A stretch of DNA of 64,000 nt from JAUIAI01 sp041396585 (GTDB lineage Bacteria; Pseudomonadota; Gammaproteobacteria; Burkholderiales; Burkholderiaceae_E), in the NCBI GenBank assembly GCA_041396585.1, contig JAWKYG010000005.1:124001-188000 (forward strand), in the 5' to 3' direction. Made by a program: the position numbers and the translations under genes. Under the pieces are notes generated by a model, which searched no databases, was not told the origin of the DNA, and saw nothing but the letters and a program-made list of their open reading frames with translations. Shown piece after piece: positions 21,694 through 31,041 of the stretch. Numbering within the stretch: the stretch's first letter is position 1; every line of letters starts with the position of its first letter.

Positions 21694-22422
21694 ATGACCA
21701 TCAAGCAAATCATCAAGGGCTTGTTGCCCGCCCGGGTTCTGGCCTTCAAGAACAAGCTCGACGATCTCGAGCGGCTGGCGCCGCTGGCCGACAGATGCTG
21801 CCCGGTGTGCGGCTATGTCGGCCACTTCGATATCTGGTTTGGGCCGGACATCATTCGCGACAATACCTGCCCGCGATGCGACTCACATCCGCGCCTGCGG
21901 CTTTTCTGGCTCTGGTTTGCCGGCGCGCGCGAAAAGATGGTCGAACCGATCCTGCATTTCGCCCCGGAGCGCGCGCTGCGCGAGCGGCTATCGGCGATCT
22001 ACCAGGACTACCGAACCGCCGATCTGTCCCACGATGCGCATCTGAAGCTCAATATCGAGGCCATCGATCTGCCGTCGGAATCCGTCGAGACCGTGATTTG
22101 CAATCATGTTCTCGAACATGTCGATGACACCAAGGCCATGCGTGAGCTGCACAGGATCCTGCGCCCGGGTGGGCGGCTCATCTGCTCGGTTCCACTCATC
22201 GAAGGCTGGAGCACCACCTACGAGAACGACGCCGTCGCCAGCGACGCCGAGCGTGCTTTGCATTTCGGCCAGAGCGATCATGTTCGCTTTTACGGGCAAG
22301 ACTTTCGTGAACGACTGCGCCGGGCCGGGTTTACTGGCATCGACGAGATCACGGCGCATGGGCCTGAGGTCGTCAAATATTCGCTGCTGCGAGGCGAGAA
22401 GTTCTTCCTCTGCGCCAAATGA
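21694..22422 (+). CDS. SAM-dependent methyltransferase with N-terminal zinc ribbon
   Basis: A 242-residue protein. A CPVC (36-39) and CPRC (59-62) pair forms a likely zinc ribbon. The class I methyltransferase core follows, with a weak SAM-binding region (ILHFAPERALRERL), an acidic turn and a clear motif CNHVLEHVDDTKAMRELHRILRPGGRLICSVP. The H-V-x-E-H-V pattern is typical of Methyltransf_11 proteins. The substrate is unknown; cell-surface glycan or lipid methylation is common for relatives with such zinc ribbons. It starts 27 bases after the DUF815 gene on the same strand, probably in the same transcript. Confidence 0.82.
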   Translation: MTIKQIIKGLLPARVLAFKNKLDDLERLAPLADRCCPVCGYVGHFDIWFGPDIIRDNTCPRCDSHPRLRLFWLWFAGAREKMVEPILHFAPERALRERLSAIYQDYRTADLSHDAHLKLNIEAIDLPSESVETVICNHVLEHVDDTKAMRELHRILRPGGRLICSVPLIEGWSTTYENDAVASDAERALHFGQSDHVRFYGQDFRERLRRAGFTGIDEITAHGPEVVKYSLLRGEKFFLCAK

Positions 22423-22476
22423 TGCATCCGCTTGCCGCTAAGCCCGGCCAGGCGCCGCTCAGCGCCTGGCCGATGG

Positions 22477-23349
22477 TCAGCCTGCCTCGAGTTTGTCTTG
22501 CGTGCGCAGCTCGAAGTCGCTCGCGTCGTGGCGCTCGCGCAATTGTTTCTCGAGCGGGCCGGTGGCCTTGTTGACCATGCGCCCGCGCTGTACGGCGGGC
22601 CGTGCCTCGACGGCCTTGGCCCAGCGCATCACGTGTTCGTAGCTGTCTGCCTGGAGGAACTCGGCGGCCTCGTAGACAACATTGAGCACCAACTGCCCGT
22701 ACCAGGGCCAGATCGCCATGTCGGCGATCGAGTAGCCGCTGGCACACATGAAGGGCTTGTCGGCCAGATGCTGATTGAGTACATCGAGCTGGCGCTTGAC
22801 CTCCATCGTGAAGCGATCGATGCAGTACTCGATCGGTGCCGGCGCATAGCGGTAGAAGTGACCGAAGCCCCCGCCCAGGTAGGGGGCGCTACCCATCTGC
22901 CAGAACAACCATGACAGGCACTCCGTGCGCTCTGCGGGCGTTTGCGGGATGAAGGCACCGAACTTCTCGGCCAGATAGAGCAGGATCGAGCCCGACTCGA
23001 ACACCCGCTGGGGCGGCGAGACCGAGTGATCGACCATGGCTGGAATCTTCGAGTTCGGATTCGCTGCCACGAAGCCGCTGCCGAACTGCTCACCCTGATG
23101 GATGCGGATCAGCCACGCATCGTATTCGGCGCCCGTATGACCGGACTCGAGCAGTTCCTCGAGCATGATCGTGACCTTGACCCCGTTGGGCGTGGCCAGT
23201 GAATACAGCTGCAACGGATGCTCGCCGACCGGGAGATCCTGGTCGTGGGTGGCGCCGGCGGTGGGACGGTTGATGTTGGCGAAGCGCCCGCCATTGCCGG
23301 GCGACCAGGTCCAGACCTTGGGCGGGGTGTAAGCAGCTTGGTCACTCAT
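22477..23349 (-). CDS. yghU: YghU-type glutathione S-transferase (disulfide-bond oxidoreductase)
   Basis: Nu-class GST of 290 residues, close to E. coli YghU (288). Recognisable blocks: YTPPKVWTW near the N terminus, GGRFANINRPTAGATH, the glutathione-binding NPNSKIPAMVDH and ESGSILLYLAEKFG, then LFWQMGSAPYLGGGFGHFYRYAP and the C-terminal FMCASGYSIADMAIWPW. Family members reduce disulfides and organic peroxides with glutathione. The ATG at 23349 gives the normal N terminus; the upstream in-frame extension is not family-like. It is transcribed away from the ABC transporter operon. Confidence 0.92.
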   Translation of the reverse strand: MSDQAAYTPPKVWTWSPGNGGRFANINRPTAGATHDQDLPVGEHPLQLYSLATPNGVKVTIMLEELLESGHTGAEYDAWLIRIHQGEQFGSGFVAANPNSKIPAMVDHSVSPPQRVFESGSILLYLAEKFGAFIPQTPAERTECLSWLFWQMGSAPYLGGGFGHFYRYAPAPIEYCIDRFTMEVKRQLDVLNQHLADKPFMCASGYSIADMAIWPWYGQLVLNVVYEAAEFLQADSYEHVMRWAKAVEARPAVQRGRMVNKATGPLEKQLRERHDASDFELRTQDKLEAG

Positions 23350-23868
23350 GTTGTTTGGTCTCAGCGTTGCATGCTCAATCGAGCGGCCGCCGCACGGAGC
23401 CGATCCGGCAACTGCGGGCGGGTGGATCCTGGCACGATCGGTCGTGCCACGGCAGGAAATGATGTTTCGGTCATCGGCCAGGCGCGGGCTTCCTGGTGAA
23501 CCGGCGGCCACCAGGGATCGGCATTGACGGTGCGATCATCCGGGCCGGGCCGGCCAGGATCGATAAAGCTAACACAGGCGCGCGGATGCCGGCCCCGATG
23601 GGCGTATGCATGCTCTGGTCTCGTGCCGCGTCGGATGGCTTGCCGCCTTCGTGGCCGTGGCTGGCTCGATGCAAGCGCGCCGCGGTTGCCCTGTACGAAA
23701 AAGTCGGTTGATAATCGTCCGTCAAGGTCTTGCCCGAGGTCACCTTTCAAGAGGTCTATTTCCCTGTTCTGGGGATACTTGGTGGCATCATTGCGCCACG
23801 GATGTCGCGCCCATGGCCGCGTTCAACCAAATCAGGTGCCGCAAAGGCCCGTCCAATGGAGGATTCCG
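23350..23868. other. Divergent intergenic region, no gene supported
   Basis: 519 bases between yghU (minus) and the ABC transporter operon (plus). Short open frames exist on the minus strand (for example 23471-23743) but have no ribosome binding site or recognisable protein, so none is called. The region should hold both divergent promoters; only one good candidate was found, at 23686-23715. Confidence 0.6.
23686..23715 (+). promoter_or_regulatory. Candidate promoter of the peptide-type ABC operon
   Basis: TTGCCC (23686-23691) and GATAAT (23710-23715) are separated by 18 bases, with a GGTT sequence just before the -10. It lies about 155 bases before the substrate-binding protein ATG, leaving a long untranslated leader in which no known riboswitch was recognised. 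Confidence 0.4.
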
Positions 23869-25476
23869 ATGAACAAACCGATTTCCCGGCTGCTGTCCGT
23901 GAGCCTGACCGCTGCCGCATTGCTGGCTGCCGCTCCGGCCATCGAGGCCAAGACGTTTAAGTGGGGTTTCCAGGGTGATGCCCAGACCATGGATCCGCAT
24001 GGTCTGTTCGAGACCTTCACGCTCGGCTTTCAGCGCAACATCTACGAAGGCCTGGTGGCGCGCGATGACAAGATGGAGATGGTCGGCGCACTGGCCGAGA
24101 GTTGGGAGAATGTGCAGCCCGACGTCTGGCGTTTCAAGCTGCGCAAGGGCGTGAAGTTTCACGACGGCGGCGATCTGAAATCCGACGATGTGGTGTTCTC
24201 GGTGCAGCGCATCAACACCGAAGGCTCGGACATGAAGGTCATCGCCACCTTGATCAAGGATGCGAAGGCGGTCGATGACTACACGGTCGATCTGATCACC
24301 AATGGCCCGAACCCGATCCTGCCGCTGCAGCTCGAGATCTTCTACATCATGGACAAGCAGTGGGCCGAGAAGCACGGCACCACCGCGGCCACCAATGTGA
24401 AGGGCGGTGACGAGGGCAATTACGCCAACATGCATGCCAACGGCACCGGCCCGTTCATGCTCAAGGAGCGTCAGGCAGGCGTCAAGACCGTGCTCGAGCG
24501 CAATCCCGGTTACTGGGGGGCGGGCAATATTCCGACCAATGTCACCGATGTCGTGTTCACGCCCATCGCCCAGGACGCCACCCGTGTCGCGGCATTGATC
24601 TCGGGTGATGTCGACATGGCCTTCCCGATTCCGGTGCAAGACTGGAAACGGCTGGAAGACGCCGCCGGCGTGCGCCCGCTGACCGGCCCCGAGGCCCGCA
24701 CGATCTTCCTGGGCTTCGATCAGGTGCGTGACGAACTCGTGGGCTCGAGCGTCAAGGGCAAGAACCCGTTCAAGGATGTGCGGGTGCGCAAGGCCTTCTA
24801 TCAGGCCATCAACATCGAGGCGATCCGCGACAAGGTCATGCGCGGTGCGGCGACTCCTGCCGGCCTGATGATCGCGCCGCAGATCAACGGCTTCAAGGAG
24901 GAGATGAACAAGCGCTTCCCCTATGACGTCGAAGCCGCCAGGAAGCTGATGGCCGACGCCGGCTATGCCGATGGTTTCGAAGTCACGATGGACTGCCCGA
25001 ACGATCGTTATGTGAACGACGAGAAGATCTGTCAGGCAGCCGCCTCGATGCTGGCCCGCATCAAGGTCAAGGTGAATCTGCTGGCCCAGCCCAAGTCGAA
25101 GTATTTCGCCAAGGTACTGGCGCAAAACGGCTATGACACCAGCTTCTTCCTGCTCGGCTGGACCCCGTCCACCTTCGATGCGCACAATGTGATTGCCTCG
25201 TTGACCTCCTGTCGTGGTGGCCCGGACAAGCTCGGCTCCTTCAATCTCGGTGGCTACTGCAACCCGCGCATCAATGAACTGGCCGCAATGATCCAGTCCG
25301 AAACGGATCAGGCCAAGCGTCAGGCGATGATCGATGAAGCGCACAAGATCCACCAGGATGAGGTTGGTCACATTCCGCTGCATCAACAGCCGCTGTCCTG
25401 GGGCGTGTCCGACAAGGCGTCGGTGGTTCAGCGCCCGGACAATGTCTTCGATCTGCGCTACGTCGTTCTGAAGTAA
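23869..25476 (+). CDS. ABC transporter substrate-binding protein, peptide/nickel (SBP family 5) type
   Basis: Periplasmic receptor of 535 residues. A Sec signal peptide (MNKPISRLLSVSLTAAALLAAAPAIEA, cleavage after A) precedes the FKWGFQGDAQTMDPHGLFETF start that is typical of DppA/OppA-like proteins. WRFKLRKGVKFHDGGDLKSDDVVFS and DVRVRKAFYQAIN are conserved SBP_bac_5 blocks. Two Cys (near bases 25208 and 25260) may form a disulfide. GGAGG at 23858-23862 supports the ATG at 23869. It is the first gene of the operon encoding a receptor, two permeases and a fused ATPase. Substrates could be di- or oligopeptides or similar solutes; the exact one cannot be read from sequence. Confidence 0.93.
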   Translation: MNKPISRLLSVSLTAAALLAAAPAIEAKTFKWGFQGDAQTMDPHGLFETFTLGFQRNIYEGLVARDDKMEMVGALAESWENVQPDVWRFKLRKGVKFHDGGDLKSDDVVFSVQRINTEGSDMKVIATLIKDAKAVDDYTVDLITNGPNPILPLQLEIFYIMDKQWAEKHGTTAATNVKGGDEGNYANMHANGTGPFMLKERQAGVKTVLERNPGYWGAGNIPTNVTDVVFTPIAQDATRVAALISGDVDMAFPIPVQDWKRLEDAAGVRPLTGPEARTIFLGFDQVRDELVGSSVKGKNPFKDVRVRKAFYQAINIEAIRDKVMRGAATPAGLMIAPQINGFKEEMNKRFPYDVEAARKLMADAGYADGFEVTMDCPNDRYVNDEKICQAAASMLARIKVKVNLLAQPKSKYFAKVLAQNGYDTSFFLLGWTPSTFDAHNVIASLTSCRGGPDKLGSFNLGGYCNPRINELAAMIQSETDQAKRQAMIDEAHKIHQDEVGHIPLHQQPLSWGVSDKASVVQRPDNVFDLRYVVLK

Positions 25477-25600
25477 GCGCGCTTCGAGCGGCGCGGGCCG
25501 CGACCCGGCCCCCTGCCAAAACGAGATCTTCGGGATTTCGGCTGGCTGGGGCTGGCGGGTTGCGGCTCGCGGCACTTTCGAACCCGAACAGCCTCTGTCG

Positions 25601-26587
25601 ATGCTCGGATTCATCGTCAAACGACTGCTGCAGTCGGTGATCGTGATGCTCACCGTCGCACTGATCGCGTTTTCACTGTTTCGCTTCGTGGGCGATCCGA
25701 TCAACAATAGGGTCGGGCAGGACACCACGCTCGAGCAGCGCGACCAGCTGCGCGAGCGGCTCGGTCTCAATGATCCGTTCGTGGTGCAGTTCGCGCGTTT
25801 CGTGGGCGATGTCGCCCAGGGGCGTTTCGGGTTTTCCTACCAGCACCGTCGCCCGGTCAGCGAACTGATCGCGGAGCGCATGCCGGCCACGCTCGAGCTG
25901 GCGCTCGTCTCGGCGATCCTGGCGCTGGGCGTCGGTATCCCGATGGGCGTCTACACCGCGCTGCGTCGCAAAGGGCTGCTCTCGCGCAGCTTCATGACCT
26001 TGTCGCTGGTCGGTGTGTCGCTGCCCACCTTCCTGATCGGCATCCTGTTGATTCTTTTCTTTGGCGTGATCCTGCGCTGGCTGCCCACCTTCGGCCGTGG
26101 CGACGTGGTCCCGCTGGGCTGGTGGACCACCGGCTTTCTGACGGCCTCGGGCCTGAAGTCGCTGATCATGCCCGCGATCACGCTGGCCTTGTTCCAGATG
26201 ACCCTGATCATGCGTCTGGTGCGCGCCGAGATGCTCGAGGTCTTGCGCACCGATTTCGTCAAGTTCGGGCGTGCACGCGGTCTCACCGATCACCATGTGC
26301 ATTTTCGGATGGCGCTCAAGAACACGCTGGTGCCCGTGATCACCATCACCGGGCTGCAGCTTGGCTCGATCATCGCGTTCGCGATCATCACCGAGAGCGT
26401 GTTCCAGTGGCCCGGGATGGGCCTGATGTTCATCCAGGCGATCAGCAATGTGGATATTCCGGTGATGGCGGCCTATCTCGTGCTGATTGCGTTCTTCTTC
26501 GTCGTCATCAATCTGGTCGTCGATCTGCTGTACTTCGTCGTCGATCCTCGACTGCGCGTCGACCGCGCCTCGGCTCATGGACACTGA
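25601..26587 (+). CDS. ABC transporter permease, DppB/OppB type
   Basis: Inner-membrane permease of 328 residues with about six helices. The N-terminal MLGFIVKRLLQSVIVMLTVALIAFSLFRFVGDP is the classic DppB start. The EAA loop lies near base 26220 (RLVRAEMLEVLRTDFVKFGRARGLTDHHVHFRMALKN), where it contacts the ATPase. The gap from the receptor gene is 124 bases. It overlaps the second permease gene by 11 bases. Confidence 0.94.
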   Translation: MLGFIVKRLLQSVIVMLTVALIAFSLFRFVGDPINNRVGQDTTLEQRDQLRERLGLNDPFVVQFARFVGDVAQGRFGFSYQHRRPVSELIAERMPATLELALVSAILALGVGIPMGVYTALRRKGLLSRSFMTLSLVGVSLPTFLIGILLILFFGVILRWLPTFGRGDVVPLGWWTTGFLTASGLKSLIMPAITLALFQMTLIMRLVRAEMLEVLRTDFVKFGRARGLTDHHVHFRMALKNTLVPVITITGLQLGSIIAFAIITESVFQWPGMGLMFIQAISNVDIPVMAAYLVLIAFFFVVINLVVDLLYFVVDPRLRVDRASAHGH

Positions 26588-27593
26588 TACCGGCGCCGAC
26601 AGCGGTGCCGCACGCGGGGGCTCGAACTCGCCGGGCGAGGTAGTGGCCCGGCCGCTGACCACCCAGGTCAGCGGCCGCCCGCCCTCGCTCGTGCGTCGCT
26701 GGCTCGACAGTGATCTCTGGTACAGCTTCATCCGCTCGCCGGTTACGGTCGTCTCCGCGCTGATCACGATCGCATTCTTCGTGGCGGCGGCATTTGCGCC
26801 GTGGGTCGCGCCGCACGATCCCTTCGATCTGGCCGCGATCGACCTGATGGATTCGAACCTGCCCCCGGCCTGGCAGGCCGAAGGGCTGGCCAAGTTTCCG
26901 CTGGGCACCGATGATCAAGGGCGCGATATCTACTCCACGATCATCTACGGCGCGCGCATTTCACTGATCGTGGGCTTTGCGTCGGTGCTCTTCTCGCTGG
27001 TCGTCGGGGTGGCGCTGGGCCTGGTCAGTGGCTATGTGGGCGGCCGGCTCGACGCCTTCATCATGCGTGTGGCCGATGTCCAGCTCTCCTTTCCGGCGAT
27101 CCTGATCGCACTGCTGATCGACGGCGTGGCGCGCTCCGTGCTGCCGCGCAATCTGCACCAGGAACTGGCCCTGTATGTGCTGGTGTTCGCGATCGGGATC
27201 TCTGGATGGGTGCAGTACGCGCGCACCGTGCGTGGCTCCACGCTGGTCGAGAAGAACAAGGAGTATGTGCAGGCGGCACGGGTGATCGGCATCGGGCCGG
27301 CAGTGATTCTCTGGCGGCATGTGCTACCCAATGTCATGGGTCCGGTGTTGGTGATCGCCACGATTCACCTGGCGATCGCGAACATCACCGAAGCCACCTT
27401 GTCCTTCCTCGGCGTGGGTGTGCCGCCGACCACGCCTTCTCTGGGCACCCTGATCCGGATCGGCAATGACTACCTGTTCTCCGGTGAATGGTGGATCACG
27501 ATCTTCCCGGGAATCGCGCTGGTGTTGCTGGTGCTGGCCATCAATCTGCTCGGCGACTGGCTGCGTGACGCCCTGAATCCGAAGCTGCGATGA
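26577..27593 (+). CDS. ABC transporter permease, DppC/OppC type
   Basis: Second permease, 338 residues. A polar N-terminal stretch of about 50 residues (Gly/Ser/Ala-rich, then RPPSLVRRWLDSDLWYSFIRSP) precedes six helices. LGTDDQGRDIYSTIIYGARISL is the DppC hallmark after helix 1. The EAA loop is near base 27240 (KNKEYVQAARVIGIGPAVILWRHVLPN). The ATG at 26577 overlaps the previous gene by 11 bases, and the stop overlaps the ATPase gene by 4 bases (ATGA). Confidence 0.94.
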   Translation: MDTDTGADSGAARGGSNSPGEVVARPLTTQVSGRPPSLVRRWLDSDLWYSFIRSPVTVVSALITIAFFVAAAFAPWVAPHDPFDLAAIDLMDSNLPPAWQAEGLAKFPLGTDDQGRDIYSTIIYGARISLIVGFASVLFSLVVGVALGLVSGYVGGRLDAFIMRVADVQLSFPAILIALLIDGVARSVLPRNLHQELALYVLVFAIGISGWVQYARTVRGSTLVEKNKEYVQAARVIGIGPAVILWRHVLPNVMGPVLVIATIHLAIANITEATLSFLGVGVPPTTPSLGTLIRIGNDYLFSGEWWITIFPGIALVLLVLAINLLGDWLRDALNPKLR

Positions 27594-29332
27594 ACGATCC
27601 CAAGCCCGCCCAGCCCCTGTTGAGCATCCGTGACATGCGGGTCGAGTTCCCGAGCCGTCGTGGCCATGTGGTGGCAATCGAGAACCTCTCGCTCGATCTC
27701 GCGGCCGGGGAGATCCTCGGCATCGTGGGCGAATCGGGCGCCGGCAAGAGCACCATAGGCAATGCCGTGATCGGGCTGCTCGAGCCGCCGGGCGAGATGA
27801 GCGCCGGACAGGTGCTGCTCAGGGGCGAGCGCATCGACGATCTTTCCGAAGACGCCAAGCGGGCGATTCGCGGCCGGCGCATCGGCATGATCTTCCAGGA
27901 TCCTCTGACCAGCCTGGATCCTCTGCAAACGATCGAGCATCAGCTGATGCACACGATCGATCATCATCTACGGGTCGGCGAGGGCGCGGCCCGTGCCAAG
28001 GCAATCGATCTGCTGGACCAGGTGGGCATTCCCGATCCGCAACTGCGCATCAAGCAGTATCCACATCAGTTCTCGGGCGGCATGCGTCAGCGCGTGGTGA
28101 TCGCATTGGCGCTGTGTGCCGATCCCGAACTGATCATCGCCGATGAGCCGACCACTGCGCTCGATGTCTCGGTGCAGGCCCAGATTCTCGAACTGATGAA
28201 ACAGCTGTGCCGGCAGCATCGGGTTGGCATGATCCTGATCACCCACGATATGGGTGTGATCGCCGAGACCGCCGACCGGGTGGCCGTGATGTATCGCGGC
28301 CGGGTGGTCGAAACCGGCAGCACGCGACAGATCATCGGCGCGCCGCAGCATGACTACACCAGGAGCCTGATCTCGGCGGTGCCGCGTCCCGATGTCAAGG
28401 TGAACCGCTTCCCCCTGGTCACCTACATCGAAGACGTGGGTCGGCGCACCGAACGGCTGGATCTGACCACTCACTGGCTGGGCCAGTCGCAGCGTTTTGC
28501 CGGCGAGCAGGTGGCGGCCGGTCAGCCGTTGGTGAAGATCGAGAATCTATCGATGCGCTTCACCACCCGTGATGCCTTCCTGAAGCGCAACCGACGCTAT
28601 CTGGATGCGGTGAGCGATGTGTCGTTCGAGATTCGCGCCGGCGAGGTTTTCGGGCTGGTCGGCGAGAGCGGCTCGGGCAAGTCCACGATCGCGCGCCTGA
28701 TCACAGGCATCCATGCGCCCAGTGCGGGGCGCGTGATATTTGCCGGCACGGATCTCACCTCGCTGCGCCGTCGCGCCGATGCGGCGCCCTGGCGCAGGCA
28801 GATGCAGATGATCTTCCAGGATCCGTTCTCCTCGCTGAACGGGCGCATGCGCGTGCGCGAGATCATCGCCGAGCCGATTCATTTCCACGGTCTTGCGAAG
28901 GATCGCACCGAGGCCAATCGTATCGTCGATGAGCTGCTCGATGTGGTCGGCCTGGGCGCGGCGGCCGCGAAGCGTTTTCCTCACGAGTTCTCTGGCGGGC
29001 AGCGTCAGCGCATCTCGATCGCCCGTGCCCTGGCGACCCGGCCGCGCTTTCTGCTCTGCGATGAACCGACCTCGGCGCTGGATGTCTCCATTCAGGCGCA
29101 GATTCTGAATCTGCTCAAGGATCTGCAGGAGGAACTCGGCCTGACCATGTTGTTCATCAGTCATGATCTGCCGGTGATCCGGCAGGTGTGCGATCGCATC
29201 GGCGTGATGCGTCATGGGAAGTTGCTCGAGGTGGCCGGCGCCGAGACTTTGTTCAATCAGCCGCAGCACGACTACACGCGGCATCTGCTGGCGCTGATGC
29301 CCAAACTGGACACGATGCTGGCTGCGGCCTGA
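27590..29332 (+). CDS. Fused dual ABC ATPase (DppD-DppF type)
   Basis: A 580-residue protein carrying both nucleotide-binding domains that are separate in the E. coli Dpp system. Domain 1 has Walker A GESGAGKST (about residues 48-56), signature FSGGMRQRV and Walker B ADEPTTALDV. Domain 2 has Walker A GESGSGKST (about residues 358-366), signature FSGGQRQRI and Walker B CDEPTSALDV. Each domain ends in the oligopeptide-type C-terminal extension (QHDYTRSLISAVPRP and QHDYTRHLLALMPKL). It closes the operon and is coupled by a 4-base overlap. Confidence 0.95.
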   Translation: MNDPKPAQPLLSIRDMRVEFPSRRGHVVAIENLSLDLAAGEILGIVGESGAGKSTIGNAVIGLLEPPGEMSAGQVLLRGERIDDLSEDAKRAIRGRRIGMIFQDPLTSLDPLQTIEHQLMHTIDHHLRVGEGAARAKAIDLLDQVGIPDPQLRIKQYPHQFSGGMRQRVVIALALCADPELIIADEPTTALDVSVQAQILELMKQLCRQHRVGMILITHDMGVIAETADRVAVMYRGRVVETGSTRQIIGAPQHDYTRSLISAVPRPDVKVNRFPLVTYIEDVGRRTERLDLTTHWLGQSQRFAGEQVAAGQPLVKIENLSMRFTTRDAFLKRNRRYLDAVSDVSFEIRAGEVFGLVGESGSGKSTIARLITGIHAPSAGRVIFAGTDLTSLRRRADAAPWRRQMQMIFQDPFSSLNGRMRVREIIAEPIHFHGLAKDRTEANRIVDELLDVVGLGAAAAKRFPHEFSGGQRQRISIARALATRPRFLLCDEPTSALDVSIQAQILNLLKDLQEELGLTMLFISHDLPVIRQVCDRIGVMRHGKLLEVAGAETLFNQPQHDYTRHLLALMPKLDTMLAAA

Positions 29333-29425
29333 GCGCTCTCGCTGTTGGTGTCGCGAGGATGAAGGTGTCGCGCGAATGAAGTCCGCCACGGTATCGGCCG
29401 GCAAGATCAGGCGACCCTCGAGCCG

Positions 29426-30235
29426 CTAGCGCTCGAACATCGAGTCGATGATCTCGTAGGTCAGTGTCGCCTGCACAGGGCCCCTGGCAGGGCGCAGGAT
29501 GCGCTCACGCACGTCGTCCCAGCGCAGCTTGATCTGCCAGCCGGCAGGCATGGCTCGTGGGCCAGCGGGCACCACCGACGCCAGAAACTCGCTGCGTTGT
29601 GCATCATCACGGATGATCGCCATCGCCTCGAGCAAGGTCAGTTTGCGCCAATGCTCACCGCCGGGTCTGGCGCTGGCGACGATGTCGAGAAATCGGGCGA
29701 TGTCGCGCGCGTACGGGGCCTCGCCGTCGATTTCGCGCGCATTGGCATAGATCGCATCGGCCACCAGGGTCAGACGCCGATCGCGCGGGGGCAGCCTGCC
29801 CCACTGATCGAGTAGCCCATGAATGGTCCGGTTCAGGCACAGCTCGAGATGCCCTCCCGCGAGCAACACGTGGTTGGCGCCCACCCGGAACGATAGCTCA
29901 CCGCCTTCCGAGAACACCCAGGCTGTGGGCGCGCAATCGCGCGCAAAGTATCCGTCCAGCGGACTGTCGTCGGCCAGATAAATCACCGGCATCCGTACGA
30001 TGCGCGCATGATGAACCAGCGCGTCCAGACCGCTCTTGGTGGCCATTCGCGAGTCGTACTCACTGCTCGCATGGGTCACCAGGACGAATGGCTTGGTCAG
30101 CGCAGGAAGTGCGTCCGGCTCCGTAAACTGCCGGGACAGGCAATGCGCCCGCGATGCCGCTGGCGGCAACATCGCGAGCAGGCCGGCGAACAGTGAATGT
30201 TCCAGCAGGCGCCGGCGGCAGGAAGAAACCGTCAT
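29426..30235 (-). CDS. Exported protein of unknown function, possibly isochorismatase-like fold
   Basis: A 269-residue protein. The N terminus (MTVSSCRRRLLEHSLFAGLLAMLPPAASRAHC) looks like a signal peptide with a basic start. The mature region contains PFVLVTHASSEYDSRMATKSGLDALVHHARIVRMPVIYLADDSPLDGYF and then NHVLLAGGHLELCLNRTIHGLL. The second block faintly recalls the isochorismatase pattern of a glycine pair followed by a Cys, but no catalytic triad can be assigned. GGGAGAGG just upstream supports the ATG at 30235; a GTG seven codons earlier is possible. It converges with the ABC operon. Confidence 0.6.
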   Translation of the reverse strand: MTVSSCRRRLLEHSLFAGLLAMLPPAASRAHCLSRQFTEPDALPALTKPFVLVTHASSEYDSRMATKSGLDALVHHARIVRMPVIYLADDSPLDGYFARDCAPTAWVFSEGGELSFRVGANHVLLAGGHLELCLNRTIHGLLDQWGRLPPRDRRLTLVADAIYANAREIDGEAPYARDIARFLDIVASARPGGEHWRKLTLLEAMAIIRDDAQRSEFLASVVPAGPRAMPAGWQIKLRWDDVRERILRPARGPVQATLTYEIIDSMFER

Positions 30236-30523
30236 GGTCCTCTCCCGATCGACCACACAAAATTCGCGGACCGGATGTCGTGCGGGCCGCAGACACGGTC
30301 AGGCGCCACGGCAATGCGTCGCGGGCTCTGGAAAGACGCGGCCGTACCGTGAACTGACGCGGACTTCATACTCAGGACGCCAAAGCCGCTACTGATGGAG
30401 CCAGACTTGGCGGGCGTCGGATCATAGCGCACAATGCCAGCCCGTTTGCGCGCTCGAGCAGCACCGTAGCGGGCTTTGTCGCGGCCTGAGCCCGGCGGCG
30501 AGATCACCATGAGAGGAGCCACC

Positions 30524-30982
30524 ATGACGCCATCCGACCGAGATCCGAAAGCCTGCGCGGCCCATGCGATGGATGCCGATGACGAGGCCCTTTGGCAGGC
30601 CTTTTCAAAGGCTGCAATGGCCGCCGGCGAGTTCGACCATCGTGCCCATTTGCGGGTGGCCTACGGGCTGTTGTGCTCGCATGAATTCACCGAGGCGGTG
30701 GCCCGGATGCGCACTGCACTGCGCGATTTCCTCGCGCACCATGGTATCGAGCCCGACGAGAAATATCACGAGACGCTGACCCTCGCCTGGATGAGTGCGG
30801 TGCGCCTGTTCATGGACCGTTCGCCGCCCATGCCATCGTCGCGCGCCTTCCTGCGCGCCAATCCGCGCCTGCTCGATGCCGGCATCATGGGTATCCACTA
30901 CAGCCCGGAGCGTCTGTTCAGCGACAGCGCACGGGCCAGTTTCGTGGCCCCAGACCGGGCGCCGTTGCCCGTGTTCGCCTGA
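30524..30982 (+). CDS. Conserved hypothetical protein with FDHRAHLRVAY motif
   Basis: A 152-residue predicted cytoplasmic helical protein. The block GEFDHRAHLRVAYGLLCSHEFTEAVARMRTALRDFLAHHGI, with further conserved-looking YHETLTLAWM and LRANPRLLDAGIMGIHYSPERLFS, suggests a conserved family with several invariant His and Arg residues; no function is recognised. AGAGGAG at 30512-30518 supports the ATG at 30524 over one at 30509. The next gene on the same strand begins 59 bases downstream. Confidence 0.7.
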   Translation: MTPSDRDPKACAAHAMDADDEALWQAFSKAAMAAGEFDHRAHLRVAYGLLCSHEFTEAVARMRTALRDFLAHHGIEPDEKYHETLTLAWMSAVRLFMDRSPPMPSSRAFLRANPRLLDAGIMGIHYSPERLFSDSARASFVAPDRAPLPVFA

Positions 30983-31041
30983 GCGCCCGCGAGCGCATTG
31001 CCATGAGTATGATGCGAACGGCAAGTTCAGGACACTAGACC

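Noticed and set aside
23471..23743. Minus-strand open frame of 90 codons in the yghU/ABC intergenic region
   Set aside because: No ribosome binding site, atypical composition and no recognisable protein; the region is more likely regulatory.
29350..29390. Imperfect direct repeat GGTGTCGCG with following bases after the ABC operon
   Set aside because: Only two copies with mismatches; it can be chance in GC-rich DNA.
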